This document shows, one piece after another, positions 12,381 to 26,700 of a stretch of 64,000 nt of DNA. Within the stretch, counting starts at the first letter, position 1. Each line of letters opens with the position of its first letter. Source of the stretch: Warburgia ugandensis (lineage: Eukaryota; Streptophyta; Magnoliopsida; Canellales; Canellaceae); the NCBI GenBank assembly GCA_035236585.1, contig CP141127.1, positions 76,613,495 through 76,677,494 of the forward strand, read 5' to 3'. The translations under genes were made by a program, and so were the position numbers. The notes under the pieces are model-generated. The model was not told the DNA's origin and did no database searches. It saw nothing but the letters and a program-made list of their open reading frames with translations.

Positions 12381-14399
12381 TCGAGGCTTGTCTAATGCAC
12401 TTTGATGGAGAAATTGATACAGATAAGTCTATTAAGGAGATAAACAATCTTTTAGATGTTGCACCAATCACGGATACCTCCAAGTGGGGTCCTTTTGTGT
12501 AACCACTCCCAATGTCTAAATTTGTGCCCATACCCTTAGTAGATCAACCACCATCTTTGGACCTAAAACCCTTGCCTGACAACTTAAAATATTCATACTT
12601 AGGCCTAGATGAAACCTTACTTGTAATAATAGCATCAGACTTAGATAAAGAACAAGAGGGTAAGCTTTTAGATGTTCTTAAGGAACATAAAACACCTTTA
12701 GGGTGAACAATAATAGACATAAAAGGGATAAGTCCAGCTATATGCATGCATAGGATACATTTAGAAGAAAATGCAAAACCTTCTAAGGAAACCCAAAGGC
12801 GACTGAACCCCCACATGAAGGACGTGGTTAGAGATGAAGTCCTAAAGCTCTTAAATGTTTGTGTCATATACCCTATATCTAATAGCACTTGGGTCAGCCC
12901 TGTTTAGGTTGTACCTAAGAAATCTGGGGTCACAGTAGTAAAAATGAGAATAACGAGTTAGTCCCCACCTACATGACCACTGGATGGAGAGTTTGTATTG
13001 ACTATTGAAAGTTTTATACGATCACAAGGAAAGACCATTTTCCTCTACCCTTCATTGACCAAATATTAGAAAGGTTGGCCGAACATAGCTATTATTGTTT
13101 TCTGGATGGATATTCCAGTTACAACCAAATTCCTATAACACCATAGGATTAGGAGAAGACCACCTTCACCTACCCTTTTGGAACCTTTGCCTACAGACGT
13201 ATGCCTTTTGGGCTTTGTAACGCTCCAACTACATTTCAAAGGTGGATGTTGAGCATTTTCTTAGACATGGTAAAAAGATTCCTTAAGGTGTTTATGGATG
13301 ACTTCTCAGTATTTGGGTCATCATATGATAAGTGCCTGCACCACTTAAAGTTAGTTCTTGCAAGGTGTCAAAAAAAGAATTTTGCCTTAAATAGGGAAAA
13401 GTGCCATTTTATGGTACAGAGTGGGATAATGCTAAGCCACATAATATCACCTAATGGGATAGAAGTTGATAAGGCAAAATTGGATTTAATAGCCAATCTT
13501 CCTCCACCACGGCCGGTAAAAGAAATTTATTCCTTTTTAAGACATGCTGGCTTTTACATACAATTCATCAAAGATTTTAGCAAAATTGCCAAGCCCCTAT
13601 GTAATTTACTTACAAAGGAGGCCACTTTTGACTTTGATGAAGACTATAAGAAAGCATTTGAGTGACTCAAGGCCAAGTTGACTTCCACACCTATTATCCG
13701 ACCACCAGATTGGAATGCACCATTCGAGATAATGTGTGACGCCTCGGATTATGCCATTGGAGCTATTTTGGGGCAGCGCATTGATAAACTTCCCCATGTG
13801 GTATATTACACTAGTAAAATACTAAATGATGCGCAACCCAACTATTTAACCACTAAGAAAGAGTTGTTAGCTGTAGTGTTTTCTTTAGATAAGTTTAGAT
13901 CTTACTTATTAGGGTCTAAAGTTATAGTATACTCAGATCATGTAGCCTTAAAGTACCTCCTTTCTAAAAAGGATGCAAAACCTAGGTTGATTCATTGGAT
14001 ACTGCTACTACTACAAGAGTTTGAAGTAGAAATTAGGGACAAGAAAGGTGCAGAAAATGTAGTAGCAGATCACTTATCTAAATTAGTGGAGGAGCACACT
14101 AGCGATCACAGGCCTATAACTGAGTCATTCTTAGATGAACAATTATTACATGTTTTCCAATTACCTTGGTATGGAGATATTGTTAATTATCTTGTTACAG
14201 GACAAATGCCTAATCACTAGACCAAACAAGATAAAAAGAGATTTTTAACCGAGGTTAAATATCTTACTTGGGATGATTCGTACCTATTTAAGTACTGTCC
14301 TGACCAAGTAACTAGGAGATGCATACTAGATAGTAAACATAATCAAATCATCTCCTTTTATCATGATCATGCATGTGGGGGCCATTTTAGCTCTAAAAA
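12381..14399 (+). mobile_element. Athila-lineage pol segment A (fossil)
   Basis: Ty3/gypsy pol of the Athila lineage: end of the protease linker, reverse transcriptase with MPFGLCNAP and the catalytic FMDDFSVFG (13291-13320), RNase H (about 13680-14090 with [14 protein letters not shown] and [10 protein letters not shown]), and the start of integrase. It is collinear with 15153-17160 of segment B and clearly homologous throughout. Broken, with several breaks. It stops early in integrase and is followed directly by the protease-side region of segment B, so the two are in tandem between one LTR pair. Confidence 0.88.
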
Positions 14400-15580
14400 G
14401 ACTGCCTAAAGCCCCTTTTCCCCAATTACTGAATAAAGCTAGGAAGGGATCCAACTTCAACAAGTTAATGAAAGTGTTTAAACATGTACAAATCAATATA
14501 CCATTGCTCAATGCAATTAAAGACATCCCTGCTTATGCCAAATTCTTAAAAGAGCTTTGCACAACAAAGTGAAAGCTTAATGTGAAAAAGAAAGCCTTCC
14601 TCACCGAACAAGTGAGCTCTTTTATTCAACACAAGACCCCACCAAAGTTTAGAGACACAGGATGTCCTACAATCACTTGTGTCATTGGTGATCATGTCAT
14701 AGATAGGGCACTTCTTGACTTAGGGCTAGTGTTAACTTGTTGCTGTATTCTGCCTATGGGTAGCTAAAACTTGATGAGTTGAAACCAACCACTACCATGC
14801 TGCAATTAGTTGATAGCTCTATCAAGATACCTCATGGTTTGGTCGAAGATGTCTTGATACAGGTGGATAAGTTTTATTACCCTGTTGACTTCATGATGCT
14901 AGATACCCAACCTGTATCAAACCCTAGTAGTCAAATCCCAGTCATCCTTGGGTGTCCATTCTTGGCAACATCCAACACCATTATTAACTGTAGGAATGGT
15001 GTAATGAAACTCCCATTCGACAACATGAAGGTTAAGCTTAATATCTTTAATGCCGATCAACAACATTTAGACCTCGATGATCACTCTGATGTCAACTTGA
15101 TAGAGAGTCTAATTAATAAGATTCATTCACCATTGTCCATCTCAGACCCACTAGAGGCTTGTTTGATGCACTTTAATGGAGAATTGGATATAGAAAAGTC
15201 CATCGAGGAGGTAAACAATCTTTTAGATGCTGCACCACTCATGGATACCTCTAAGTGGGGTCCTTATGTGGAACCACTCCCACCATCTAAATCTGCCCCC
15301 ATACCCTCAATAGAGCAACCACTGTCTTTGGACCTAAAACCCTTGCCTGATAACTTGAAATATTCATATTTAGGCCCAAATGAAACCTTACCTGTAATAA
15401 TAGCATCATACTTAGATAAAGAACAAGAGGGTAAGCTTTTAGATGTTCTTAAGGAACATAAAACTGCTCTAGGGTGGACAATAACAAACATAAAAGGCAT
15501 AAGTTCAGCCTTATGTATGCATAGGATACATCTAGAAGAAAATGCAAAACCTTCTAGGGAGACTCAAAGGTGACTGAACC
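14400..15580 (+). mobile_element. Athila-lineage segment B: gag end and protease
   Basis: Contains PAYAKFLKELCTTK (gag-protease boundary block), then CVIGDHVIDRALLDLG, the aspartic protease region, and VEDVLIQVDKFYYPVDF with PVILGCPFLAT, which in Athila elements lie between protease and reverse transcriptase. Family role: cleavage of the gag-pol polyprotein in virus-like particles. The copy is a fossil and the region is broken. Confidence 0.85.
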
Positions 15581-16893
15581 CACACATGAAGGATGTAGTT
15601 AGAGATGAGATCCTCAAACTCTTAGATGTTGGCATCATATACCCTATCTCTGATAGTACTTGGGTCAGCCTCGTTCAGGTTGTACCTAAGAAATCTGGGG
15701 TCACAGTAGTTAAAAATGAGGATAATAAGCTAGTCCCCACCCGCATGACCACTAGGTGGAGAGTTTGTATTGACTATCGAAAGTTGAACACGGTCACGAG
15801 GAAAGATCATTTTCCTCTACCTTTCATTGACCAAATGCTAGAGAGGTTAGCCGAACATAGCTATTACTGTTTTCTGGATGGATATTCCAGTTATAACCAA
15901 ATTCCTATAGCACTAGAGGATCAGGAGAAGACCACCTTCACTTGCCCTTTTGGAACCTTCGCCTACAAACGTATGCCTTTTGGGCTTTGTAATGCTCCAC
16001 CTACAGTTCAAAGGTGTATGTTGACCATTTTCTCAGACATGGTAAAAAGATTCCTTGAGGTGTTTATGGATGACTTCTCAATATTTGGGTCATCATTTGA
16101 TGAGTGCCTGCACCACTTGACGTTAGTCCTTTTAAGGTGTCAGGAGAAGAATCTGGGCTTAAATTGGGAAATGTGCCATTTTATGGTACAGAGTAGGATA
16201 GTATTAGGCCACATAATATCACCCAATGGGATAGAAGTCGATAAGGCAAAAGTGGATTTAATAGCCAACCTTCCTCCACCAAGGACAGTAAAAGAAATTC
16301 GCTCTTTTTTAGAACATGCTGGCTTTTACAGGCAATTCATCAAAGATTTTAGCAAAATTGCCAAGCCCCTATGTAATTTGCTTACAAAGGAGGCCACTTT
16401 TGACTTTGATGAAGACTGTAAGAAGGCATTTGAGCAACTCAAGGATGAAATGACTTCTGCACCTATTATTCGACCACCAGATTGGAACACACCATTCGAA
16501 ATAATGTGTGACGTGTTGGATTATGCCATTGGAGTTGTTTTGGGGCAGCGCATTGATAAACTTCCCCATGTGATATATTATGCTAGTAAAACACTAAATG
16601 ATGCGCAACTCAACTATTCCACTACTGAGAAAGAGTTGTTAGTCGTAGTGTTTGCTCTGGATAAGTTTAGATCTTACCTATTAGGATTTAAGGTTATAGT
16701 ATACTCGGATCATGTGGCTTTAAAGTACCTCCTTTCTAAAAAGGATGCAAAACCTATGTTGATTTATTGGATACTACTGCTACAAGAGTTTGATTTAGAA
16801 ATTAGGGACAAGAAAGGTTCAGAAAATGAAGTAGCAGATCACTTATCCAGATTAGTGGTGGAGCACACTAGCGATCAAGGGCCTATAATTTAG
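15581..16893 (+). mobile_element. Athila-lineage segment B: reverse transcriptase and RNase H
   Basis: A 435-codon open stretch holds reverse transcriptase motifs in order: [56 protein letters not shown] (catalytic DD), [13 protein letters not shown], then the RNase H part with [24 protein letters not shown] and [11 protein letters not shown]. Order and wording place it in the Athila lineage of Ty3/gypsy. The element as a whole is broken. Confidence 0.93.
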
Positions 16894-16914
16894 TCATTCC
16901 TAGATGAACAGTTA

Positions 16915-18228
16915 TTGCATGTTTCCCAATTACCTTGGTATGGAGATATTGTTAATTATCTTGTTACAAGACAGATGCCTAATCATTGGACCAAACAAGA
17001 TAAAAAGAGATTTTTAACTGATGTTAGATATTTTACTTGGGATGACCTGTACTTATTCAAGTACTGTCCTAACCAAGTAATTAAGAGATGCATACCAGAT
17101 AGAGAACATAATCAAATCATCTCCTTTTGTCATGATCATGCATGTGGGAGTCATTTCAGCTCTAAAAAGACAACTGCAAAAATTTTGTACTGTGGATTTT
17201 ATTGGCCTACCATATTTAAGGATGTCCATGCTTATTGCAAAGCATGTGCACGGTGTTAAAGGTTAGGAAGTTTAAGAAGATGATATATGATGCCCTTAAA
17301 CCCAATCCTTGTCATAGAACCTATTAATGTTTGGGGCATAGACTTTATGGGACCTTTTCCTAATTCTTTTGGAAATCTGTACATCCTAGTGGGAGTGGAC
17401 TATGTGTCTAAGTGGGTGGAGGCTGTACCCCGTAAAACCAATGATCACAAGGTTGTGGTAAAGTTTTTAAAAGAAAATATTTTTGCAAGGTTTGGTACTC
17501 CACGAGCTATAATAAGTGATGGGGGAAAACACTTTTATAATAAGGTATTTGAGAATTTAATGAAAAAGTATGGTGTCAACCATAGCATAGCTACCCCATA
17601 CCACCCTCAGACTAATGGTCAAGTAGAGGTATCCAATAGGGAAATAAAGCAGATTCTAGAAAAGACAGTCAATCCAAATAGGAAAGACTGGTCTCTGAGA
17701 CTTATTGACACTTTATGGGCTTATCATACAACATATAAAACCCCTATAGGAATGTCACCCTACTGATTGGTCTATGGAAAGGCCTGCTACTTATCAGTAG
17801 AGTTAGAGCATAAGGCATATTGGGCTATCAAAAAGCTAAATTTCGACTTAGATTCTGCTAGAACCCATAGAAAACTCCAACTTAATGAGTTGGAGGAATT
17901 GAGGAAAGATGCATATGAGTCTGCATGATTGTACAAAGACAGAATGAAGGCTGTACATGATCAACATATTCTAAGAAAATCCTTCACACCAGGTCAAAAG
18001 GTCTTACTGTATAATTCTAGATTGCATCTATTCCCAAGAAAACTTAGATTTAGATGGACCGGACCCTATATAGTATGCACAATCTATCCTCATGGGGCCA
18101 TCGAGATTGAAAAGGATGGAGAAATCCAAAAGGTCAATGGTCAAAGGTTAAAACCTTTCTTAGAAATGCCCGACCTTGAAATTGATGAGACATTTTTAGA
18201 GACACCTGAGTATCATGATCCACCTTAG
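16915..18228 (+). mobile_element. Athila-lineage segment B: integrase
   Basis: Zinc-binding N-terminal part (HDHACGSHFSSKKT ... YCKACARC), catalytic core with [28 protein letters not shown] and [19 protein letters not shown], and a C-terminal part with [14 protein letters not shown] and GQRLKPF. The family role is insertion of the DNA copy into the genome. It is a fossil with several breaks. Confidence 0.9.
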
Positions 18229-20000
18229 ATTACCACTCATAGAGCCTTGTAGTATATCATCATTGCACTCATCATTATGTCTGGCTGAAGACGTTAAACT
18301 TAGTGCTTATGGGGAGGCAACCCAAAGGTTTAGAGAATACATCCCTCCACTTTCATATAGAATCCTATGTTTTCAAACATTAGGGACAATGTTTCATTTT
18401 GGTTGGGGGGTGTAGATGCATTAGAGATTTTGAGTTGTCTTAAAAAAAAAAAAATTTGAATTTTTTTTGGAAAAAAGAAGAAGAAAAAAAAAGTTTTTAA
18501 AGAAGAGTTCCCTTACTGTGATGAGAACTGGATGTTCATAATTTAGTAAATATACTATTTTCACCTCTTAATGGGATTACATATGATTAGTTTTGCATGT
18601 CATTCATGTGTTGAAGAATTTTATGAAAGTTAATTCTCAGAAACTATTTACACACAGCACATAATCAAGACTACTATAGAGGTATGACTTAGAGTCCCTA
18701 AGGAAAATTAGTGGAGACCTATAACCTAGTGAGAGTTTGAGACTATCTTCTTTTCAAGAGTTATAAGTAATTCCACACTTTCTTTAGCGTACATACATTA
18801 GTGTGATCCTGTTACCCTTGTTTGGGTTAAACATCAAGAATAAAGAGGAGTGATAGCTTTAATTCTAGAAAATTTATTGAATCTGATAAGCATTAGGAAA
18901 CCTAGGAAATGATATACCCCATCCTTGCTCAGCCCAGAGACATAAATCCTACCCAATATAGTATACCACTAGCTAGCCTTTTGAGCCTATTATTAAGCCT
19001 TTTCTTTCTTAAACCCCATTCATCTTAACCCAGAATAACCCAAAATAAATAACCATTACCCATCTTCAAAATGAGTAGAGTAGAAAAAAGTTGAAAAATA
19101 GAACAAAAAGTCAAAGAAGTAAGAAAAATTAGTTGTCTTTCTTTAAAAAAAAAGGAGAAAAAAAAAAGAAAAAAAGAAAGACCAAAAATTCGAAAAAGAA
19201 ATTCACTTCAAGAACAAACCCAAAAGAAAAGTTGTCCTAAAAGATATTCATTGAAGACATCTACTCAATTTTGAACCTTTGAAATCTTTATACCTTTCTT
19301 TTTTAAACCTGTCCCAAGCCTACATTTCGTCCCAAGTTAAAGACTTATTGATCTTAGGTGAACATAGCCTTAAAGAGGAGATAAAAAGAAAGAATTAAAG
19401 TAAAAGACCCCTAATATTCTTGGTGATAACATCCACTCTTAGGGATCACTTTCCTTTTTCTCATGACTGTTGAAAAGAATTATGTGAACCATCAGCTTGT
19501 TGGATTCGGTCACATAATGAGAGAAATATGTTAAACCCCTTATCTAAGAGTTTTATTTCTGAGCGTATACCTGCGAGGATTTGAGGTCAAGACATATTTC
19601 CAATGGAATGTAAGCATATCCAATTAGAAGTCAAGATTTATGTGGCTATACACAAACATATGCACTCTGAGGAATAGCTCAATTAAGATGTCTTTAATAT
19701 GTGTATGATGTGTAAAATTGTCAAATCCTCTTCATTAAGTTGTGAAAAGCTAGTCAATTTGCTAATGAATGAGGATTCTCTAAGATAATATAAGGAACTC
19801 AAATTCTTTTTGAATTTTGTGGGTATATTCACTACAAACCCTCACGAGTTCCAAACTCGTCCACTATGGCTAACCTAGGGGTTCAAGGGCTTGTTGCATG
19901 TGTTAAATACAATCGTGAGTATCTACGAAAGTGGCACCTTATACCAATTTTGTGTAAAATAGTTGTGTACATATTTTGCTCAGGAATAGCAAAATGCTAG
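18229..20000 (+). mobile_element. Athila-lineage 3' untranslated region
   Basis: Starts with the block GACGTTAAACTTAGTGCTTA and GGGAGGCAACCCAA (about 18290-18331), which I recognise as recurring just after pol in Athila/Tat elements. A purine-rich TTGGTTGGGGGGTG at about 18400 resembles an internal polypurine tract. No env-like frame was found, although many Athila elements have one. Confidence 0.7.
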
Positions 20001-20010
20001 TTGGGGGGTG
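20001..20010 (+). promoter_or_regulatory. Polypurine tract before 3' LTR
   Basis: TTGGGGGGTG directly precedes the LTR start TGTTAAGTG. This is the expected position for the primer of plus-strand DNA synthesis. Confidence 0.75.
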
Positions 20011-22083
20011 TGTTAAGTGTTCATTTTTGGCTAAAAGACCCCTAGTTTAGCATTCAATTAGATCATCTAACCATTCAAAAGTGTAAAATCTAACTTGATT
20101 TTTAATTTAGCTCAAATTGACCGTCCAAACTTTAATTTTTCAAAATCAACGGTTAGATGAGTATATTAGATGACTAATGTGTGGTTTAGATTATTCTAAT
20201 TTACTCTTTTATTTTGCAGATCAACTAAAAGAGATTGGACAGCTCAGATTTAGTCTCAATGTTGCAGATTAGTTGAAGGTTTCCAAGAGCAAGAAGGTTT
20301 CCTAATCAAAGAGGATTCATAATTGGAAGAGTCCTAACTAAAAGAGATGGGAAGAAGAGGAGTTTGTTAGAGTAAAAGAAGGAAGGAGGTGGAGAAGATG
20401 AGGAAAGAAAAATTGTATAAAGAGGGGAGCCATGGAGAGCTTTGGGGAGTTGTTTTTGGAGAGTTGAAGTTTTGGAAGTTTACTATTTTCTTGTTTCCTT
20501 TCCTTTGTTTACATTTGTTTGCCCTCTCTTTGCCTTTCCTTCATCAGTTGTTTTCAAAGCACCAAACCCAACCTTTGTTTCCATCACACAAGCCACCATT
20601 TGTTTCACTTCAGCACTGCACAAGCTTTTTCCCCTTTCTCCTCTCTCTCTCTCTCTCTTTCACATTCACAACCCAAACGCCCATTTTGTTGAACCGCACC
20701 CCTCTCCTCCATCTTTTATTTCCCTTCATTCACCGCACACTGCCTCTATTGTTATTGCATCAGCCAGAACTGAACCATCTCATCTCTGTCTCTCTCAATC
20801 CCACCATCTATCTTGACCAGTTGCTCTCCCTTCCCCTTCTCTCTATTGTTCTATCTCTAGCCCCATTCCCAGTCACCACAACCTTCATCATACATCCACT
20901 CAAGTTCCCAGATCCACCAACTATCTTCCTCTCTTATCCATCGCACCACACTTACCCCACTGCCTAGAATCCATACACGATCCACCTGTTGCTATTGGCC
21001 AGTCCCCACGCTCCTTGTATCTTCACTCCAGCACCAGCCTTTGTTCCCAGTCAGCTTCCACGCAGTAGAGGCCAGTTTCCTTCCACCGGCCAAGCACCGT
21101 CTATTCCCATCTGTTTCAAGCGTCAATACCTCTCTCTCCTCCACACCTCCAACCAGAGCACCACCAGCTACGACGCCCAAGAAAGGGCATTGTTTTTTTT
21201 CAACAGAAGAGCATAGCAAAGGCAAGGAGTTCATCCATCTTCACCGACCAGGAGCAAGCCCCAGTCTAGATCAAGTCCGGCTCTGCTCCAGACGGCCCAA
21301 ACATCTCCTTCGGCGATCTCCTCCATTCGACAACTCTGTTTTACGGAAATTTTTGGGGAGTTTCAGATAAAATTCTAATTTTGCCACTGCAGGAATAATT
21401 GAAATTACATTTGATGTCCTGTTCTTATTCTGGGTTTATGCTATTCCTATTCTGAGTAATCCACGTTCTATGTTATACTTTTATTGTTTAATTCAATGAA
21501 CAGTTCTGGGTTAACGATGGAAGATCTTTAATTTCTTATTTATTTTAATTCTGAATTTCAATTAAATTTTTTGGAATATTTTTAGGATAGTTTCTAGTCG
21601 AATTATTGTTCTTGATCTTTATTTTGGATTCTGAAAATAGATCTAAGCTGTTGAATCTTAATTTCATTAATTTGATTAATCTTTAAATATTTGAAGAATT
21701 TGATAAATTCCTCCGTCAGATCCTTAATCCAGGGCATGTTGAACATAGTGATATAGGTTGATCAAGGTTTTGGGAATCCAAAGTGAGGAAATTGGACAGT
21801 ACTTAAGCTAGGGAATTAGATTTTCTTAATTTCTTCTAGTTTTAGTTTTAATTAGGATTTTAGTGGCTCTTTTTCAGTTATTCCTGAAATAAAACTTCTA
21901 AAATTTCATTGGCAAGCTAAATCTGAAGTTTGAATTTTTTCTATTAAATTTTTGGTCATTTGATTGAATTTTAAATAATTAAAATTTATTAAAAACTCCA
22001 AAATTCTAAAGTGAGTTCGTATGGGATCGACCCATATTTGCATAGTTATACTACAATAGCATGTGCACTTGCGAAAAACATCA
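20011..22083 (+). mobile_element. Athila-lineage 3' LTR
   Basis: TGTTAAGTGTTC to ATCA, 2073 bp, matching the 5' LTR in order and orientation with heavy divergence. TATAAAGAGGGG at about 20416 is a TATA-type promoter; a short CT-rich tract at 20640-20660 is the counterpart of the expanded one in the 5' LTR. If the LTR is taken to end one base later, the flanks read ACTCC (left) and ACACC (right), a possible target duplication with one mismatch. Confidence 0.82.
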
Positions 22084-23869
22084 AACACCTGTAACATCAT
22101 AAGTCACACTAAGTCATCCGATCATCTTTGATTGTTAACCTATGTCATGATTCATTCAATTTATGTCCCTTGATCAATAAAGAGTTAGTCTCTTTTATCT
22201 TATGAAATTTGGAGATGATCCAACCGTTGGATCACTCTTTACCACTTATAAGCAACATCTGAACATCAATCTTAATCATTTTCATCATGATCCATCTAAT
22301 TTCTATGTTTGTTTAGTGATTTAAATGTATATCCATGATTACACATCAATTTGATGGTCAGATTGCTCTCTAATTAGCCAGTCCTAAGGCACCTGATCAG
22401 ATCAATGGTTAAGATTACTTTTCTCGACAATCACATGACATCTATTCTCCTAATCCCCTAGATCATCTCATATTTGATACGTATAATCAATTTCTATGGT
22501 CTGATCATCCATTGATTAGCTTTATCTAGGTGATTTAATAGTATTTTGTGATTTGACCAATTTAAAAGTGGTCAAATCAAAGTTTTCATGTCAAATCTAG
22601 GTCTACGTCGTTAAGATGAACACAACAGATGTCTCAGATCATGATTTGGACCTCTGTAGCTCCCATAATCGAGCTTTTAGTACAAGAATGGTCCAATTAA
22701 ATCAATTCAGTGTCATGGGGACACGCGTGCACGTGATGCATGTAAGAAACATGTCCTACATGCATCACCATCACCGGAATGCACATATGTGTGATGCGAG
22801 CCATAACGCGCCCTCGCATGCGTCACTGTCACTGGGACGCATGCTCATTCCATCTCGCCTGGCGACGTCCACAGTATCCAAACTTTGTGATTTTTATGTC
22901 ATTTTGACAAGATTTTTGTGTACATTCAGTTTATAACATTTTCATCAACTGATTTTGCCTAAATCTGAGGTTTTTTACTCAATTTTATCCCATTTATAAA
23001 ATTTCCCTCGTTTAATGTTTTTCACATTTTTCAACGTTCTTAGCTGTTGGATTCCCATGAGATATCATGGGTTTGTTCCTGGGTTCATCATGCATAAGAT
23101 GAATAGTTCACATCATTCATTTGACACCATTTCATTAGTTTATTTTCATAGAAATAGAAGTATACACAGTCACTGAAAAATGACAATTCACACTATTTTT
23201 CAATGTTAATAGGTGAAAAACTCAATGAAAAAGAATTGGAAATGGGAAAGGAGAAAAAGAATAGGGCCTACCTCAGGTCAGGCTAGCTGGGGAGAGGGAA
23301 TTCCTTTGCGCACGGGGAGGGGGCACTGCGTTGTCGCTGTTGGCATTGGAATCGTCATTGTTGGTGGCACGAGGAATGGAGAGAGGGAGTTAATGCAAAC
23401 AAAAATATATGAGTTGGGCTATTAATGGGGGGAAGGCACATTTAAAGCCACCTCATTAGTACTGGTTTTTAAATTTTCATCATTTATTTATTTATTTATT
23501 TTATTAAATTCAAAAATGATTGCTAGCCTTAAATGCTGGTAATTACCACCATGCCCAATAAATGCCCATCTCATCATCAATTTCAATGCTAATTTCGTAG
23601 GCCCCACATGTGCAATTACAATTCCATTCATTCTATTTAATTTTAGTAAATAAGGAATTTAAAATAATTAGTTATTTTTCATTTGGTCTCAGATTTTAGC
23701 ATTCTTAGTGGCATTAAATTTTATTTCTCATGTACATTTCAAATATTGACGTTTTAACTCGTGATTTCATCTCTAAAATTTTCAATTTCCCATTTTTCTC
23801 AATTTTCATAAATTCCAAAATTCTACTCAATTATGCATTTTTAGAATTTTAAAATTTGCGGCTATTACA
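22084..23869 (-). mobile_element. Solo LTR a (minus strand), remaining part
   Basis: Continues the LTR begun at 3012. Its right end, GCGGCTATTACA, is the complement of a TGTAATAGCC start, and the 150 bp inside the end align with the start of LTR b (6335 onward). It contains two neighbouring inverted repeats (22733-22768 and about 22790-22835). The match to LTR b at the Athila boundary is not continuous: a few hundred bases are missing or differ there. Confidence 0.75.
22733..22768. repeat. Inverted repeat in solo LTR a
   Basis: GTGATGCATGTA, a 12-nt loop, TACATGCATCAC: perfect 12-bp arms. A second weaker pair, GTGATGCGAG with CTCGCATGCGTCAC, follows directly. Confidence 0.8.
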
Positions 23870-24378
23870 GATGTCCAAGAATCTCCCCTAAAAGAACACT
23901 TTTGATACTTGAGTTCAATAATTCTTGAGAGTGGATAGATTGAGAGGGAGGTTACTCGGAGAATCCAAGTGGGTTGGAACAAATGGAGTTGCACCTCTGG
24001 AGTTTTGCATGATTGGAGGGTGCCACTCAAATTGAAAGGAAAATTTTATGTGATAGTTGTGAGGCTGACCATGCTTTATAGATTAGAGTTTTTAGTTGTT
24101 AAGGAACAACATGCACATAGAATGAGTGTTGTCGAAATGCAAATGTTGAGATGGATGAGTGGCAAGACAAGAAAGGATATAATTAGAACTAAAAACATTA
24201 GAGGAAACTTAAGAGTAATGCCAATAAGTAAAAAGATGAGGGAGATTAGACTTAGATGGTTTGAAAATGTCCAATAGAGACAAGAAATGGCATAAGTTAG
24301 AAGGAGTGAGGTGAACCAAGTCAAAGGTTTTAAAAGGGCAATGGGAAGGACCAAAAGAAAATAGATAGAAGTGGTGAG
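23870..24378 (+). mobile_element. RTE-type LINE, piece 2 (C-terminal region)
   Basis: Continues piece 1. Recognisable blocks: RIQVGWNKWSCTSGVL, WRVPLKLKGKFY, KEQHAHRMSVVEMQMLRWMS, GKTRKDIIR, NIRGNLRVMPISKKMREIR, LRWFENVQ. These form the C-terminal end of plant RTE-clade ORFs. The part 23969-24277 is open, but the element is 5'-truncated and dead. The next 5 bp (24379-24383, AAAAG) are the target duplication of solo LTR d. Confidence 0.88.
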
Positions 24379-24383
24379 AAAAG

Positions 24384-26154
<1,771 letters not shown>

Positions 26155-26668
26155 TATAATGTAACACCCCGGGTCTTTAAGACATTTTTATTTTATTTTA
26201 TAATAATAGCATTTTTAATAAGAGCATTTGGGATCCCATGAGAAAATTTTTATTTATCACTTTACTAAAACATCTCTTAAAAACTCTAGGTGTTATTTTT
26301 CCTTTCTCAAAATGTCACATATATAATTTAAAACATAAATAAATTTTTATTATAATAGATTTAAAACAATACTCGTATCAATCAACGTCAAATGAATCAG
26401 TGCCTTTATTTTGAATCAAATAAATATCCAAAACACAATAATAATATGGCCGAGGGTCTATCCATCATAACTTCCCATATAAATGTCCAACATATGTCTA
26501 AACATCTCAATCAACTCCATAAAATAAAAGTATACAGTCCATAATTAAATTCAAATGATAATCCTGTTTATTGACTCACATCACTGTCTAAAATTCTAGA
26601 TAAAAGGATCTCCTATAGCTCTCACTATTTCTCAATGGGCTTGCCTTTCCTGTTATCATGCTCGAGAT

Positions 26669-26700
26669 CTAAGGCATTGTAAAACAAAGCAATGCCTCAG
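26669..26700 (-). repeat. LTR inverted repeat (GGCATTG hairpin)
   Basis: CTAAGGCATTGT, loop AAAACAAA, GCAATGCCTCAG. By eye identical to the copy at 3544-3575 in solo LTR a. Confidence 0.8.

Noticed and set aside
18229-20000. Possible env-like gene in the Athila element
   Set aside because: No long frame or membrane-protein pattern was seen; the region looks untranslated.
22616-22936. 106-codon frame with a His-rich stretch
   Set aside because: Overlaps the inverted repeats of solo LTR a; the His run comes from repeated CAT/CAC in the hairpin zone.
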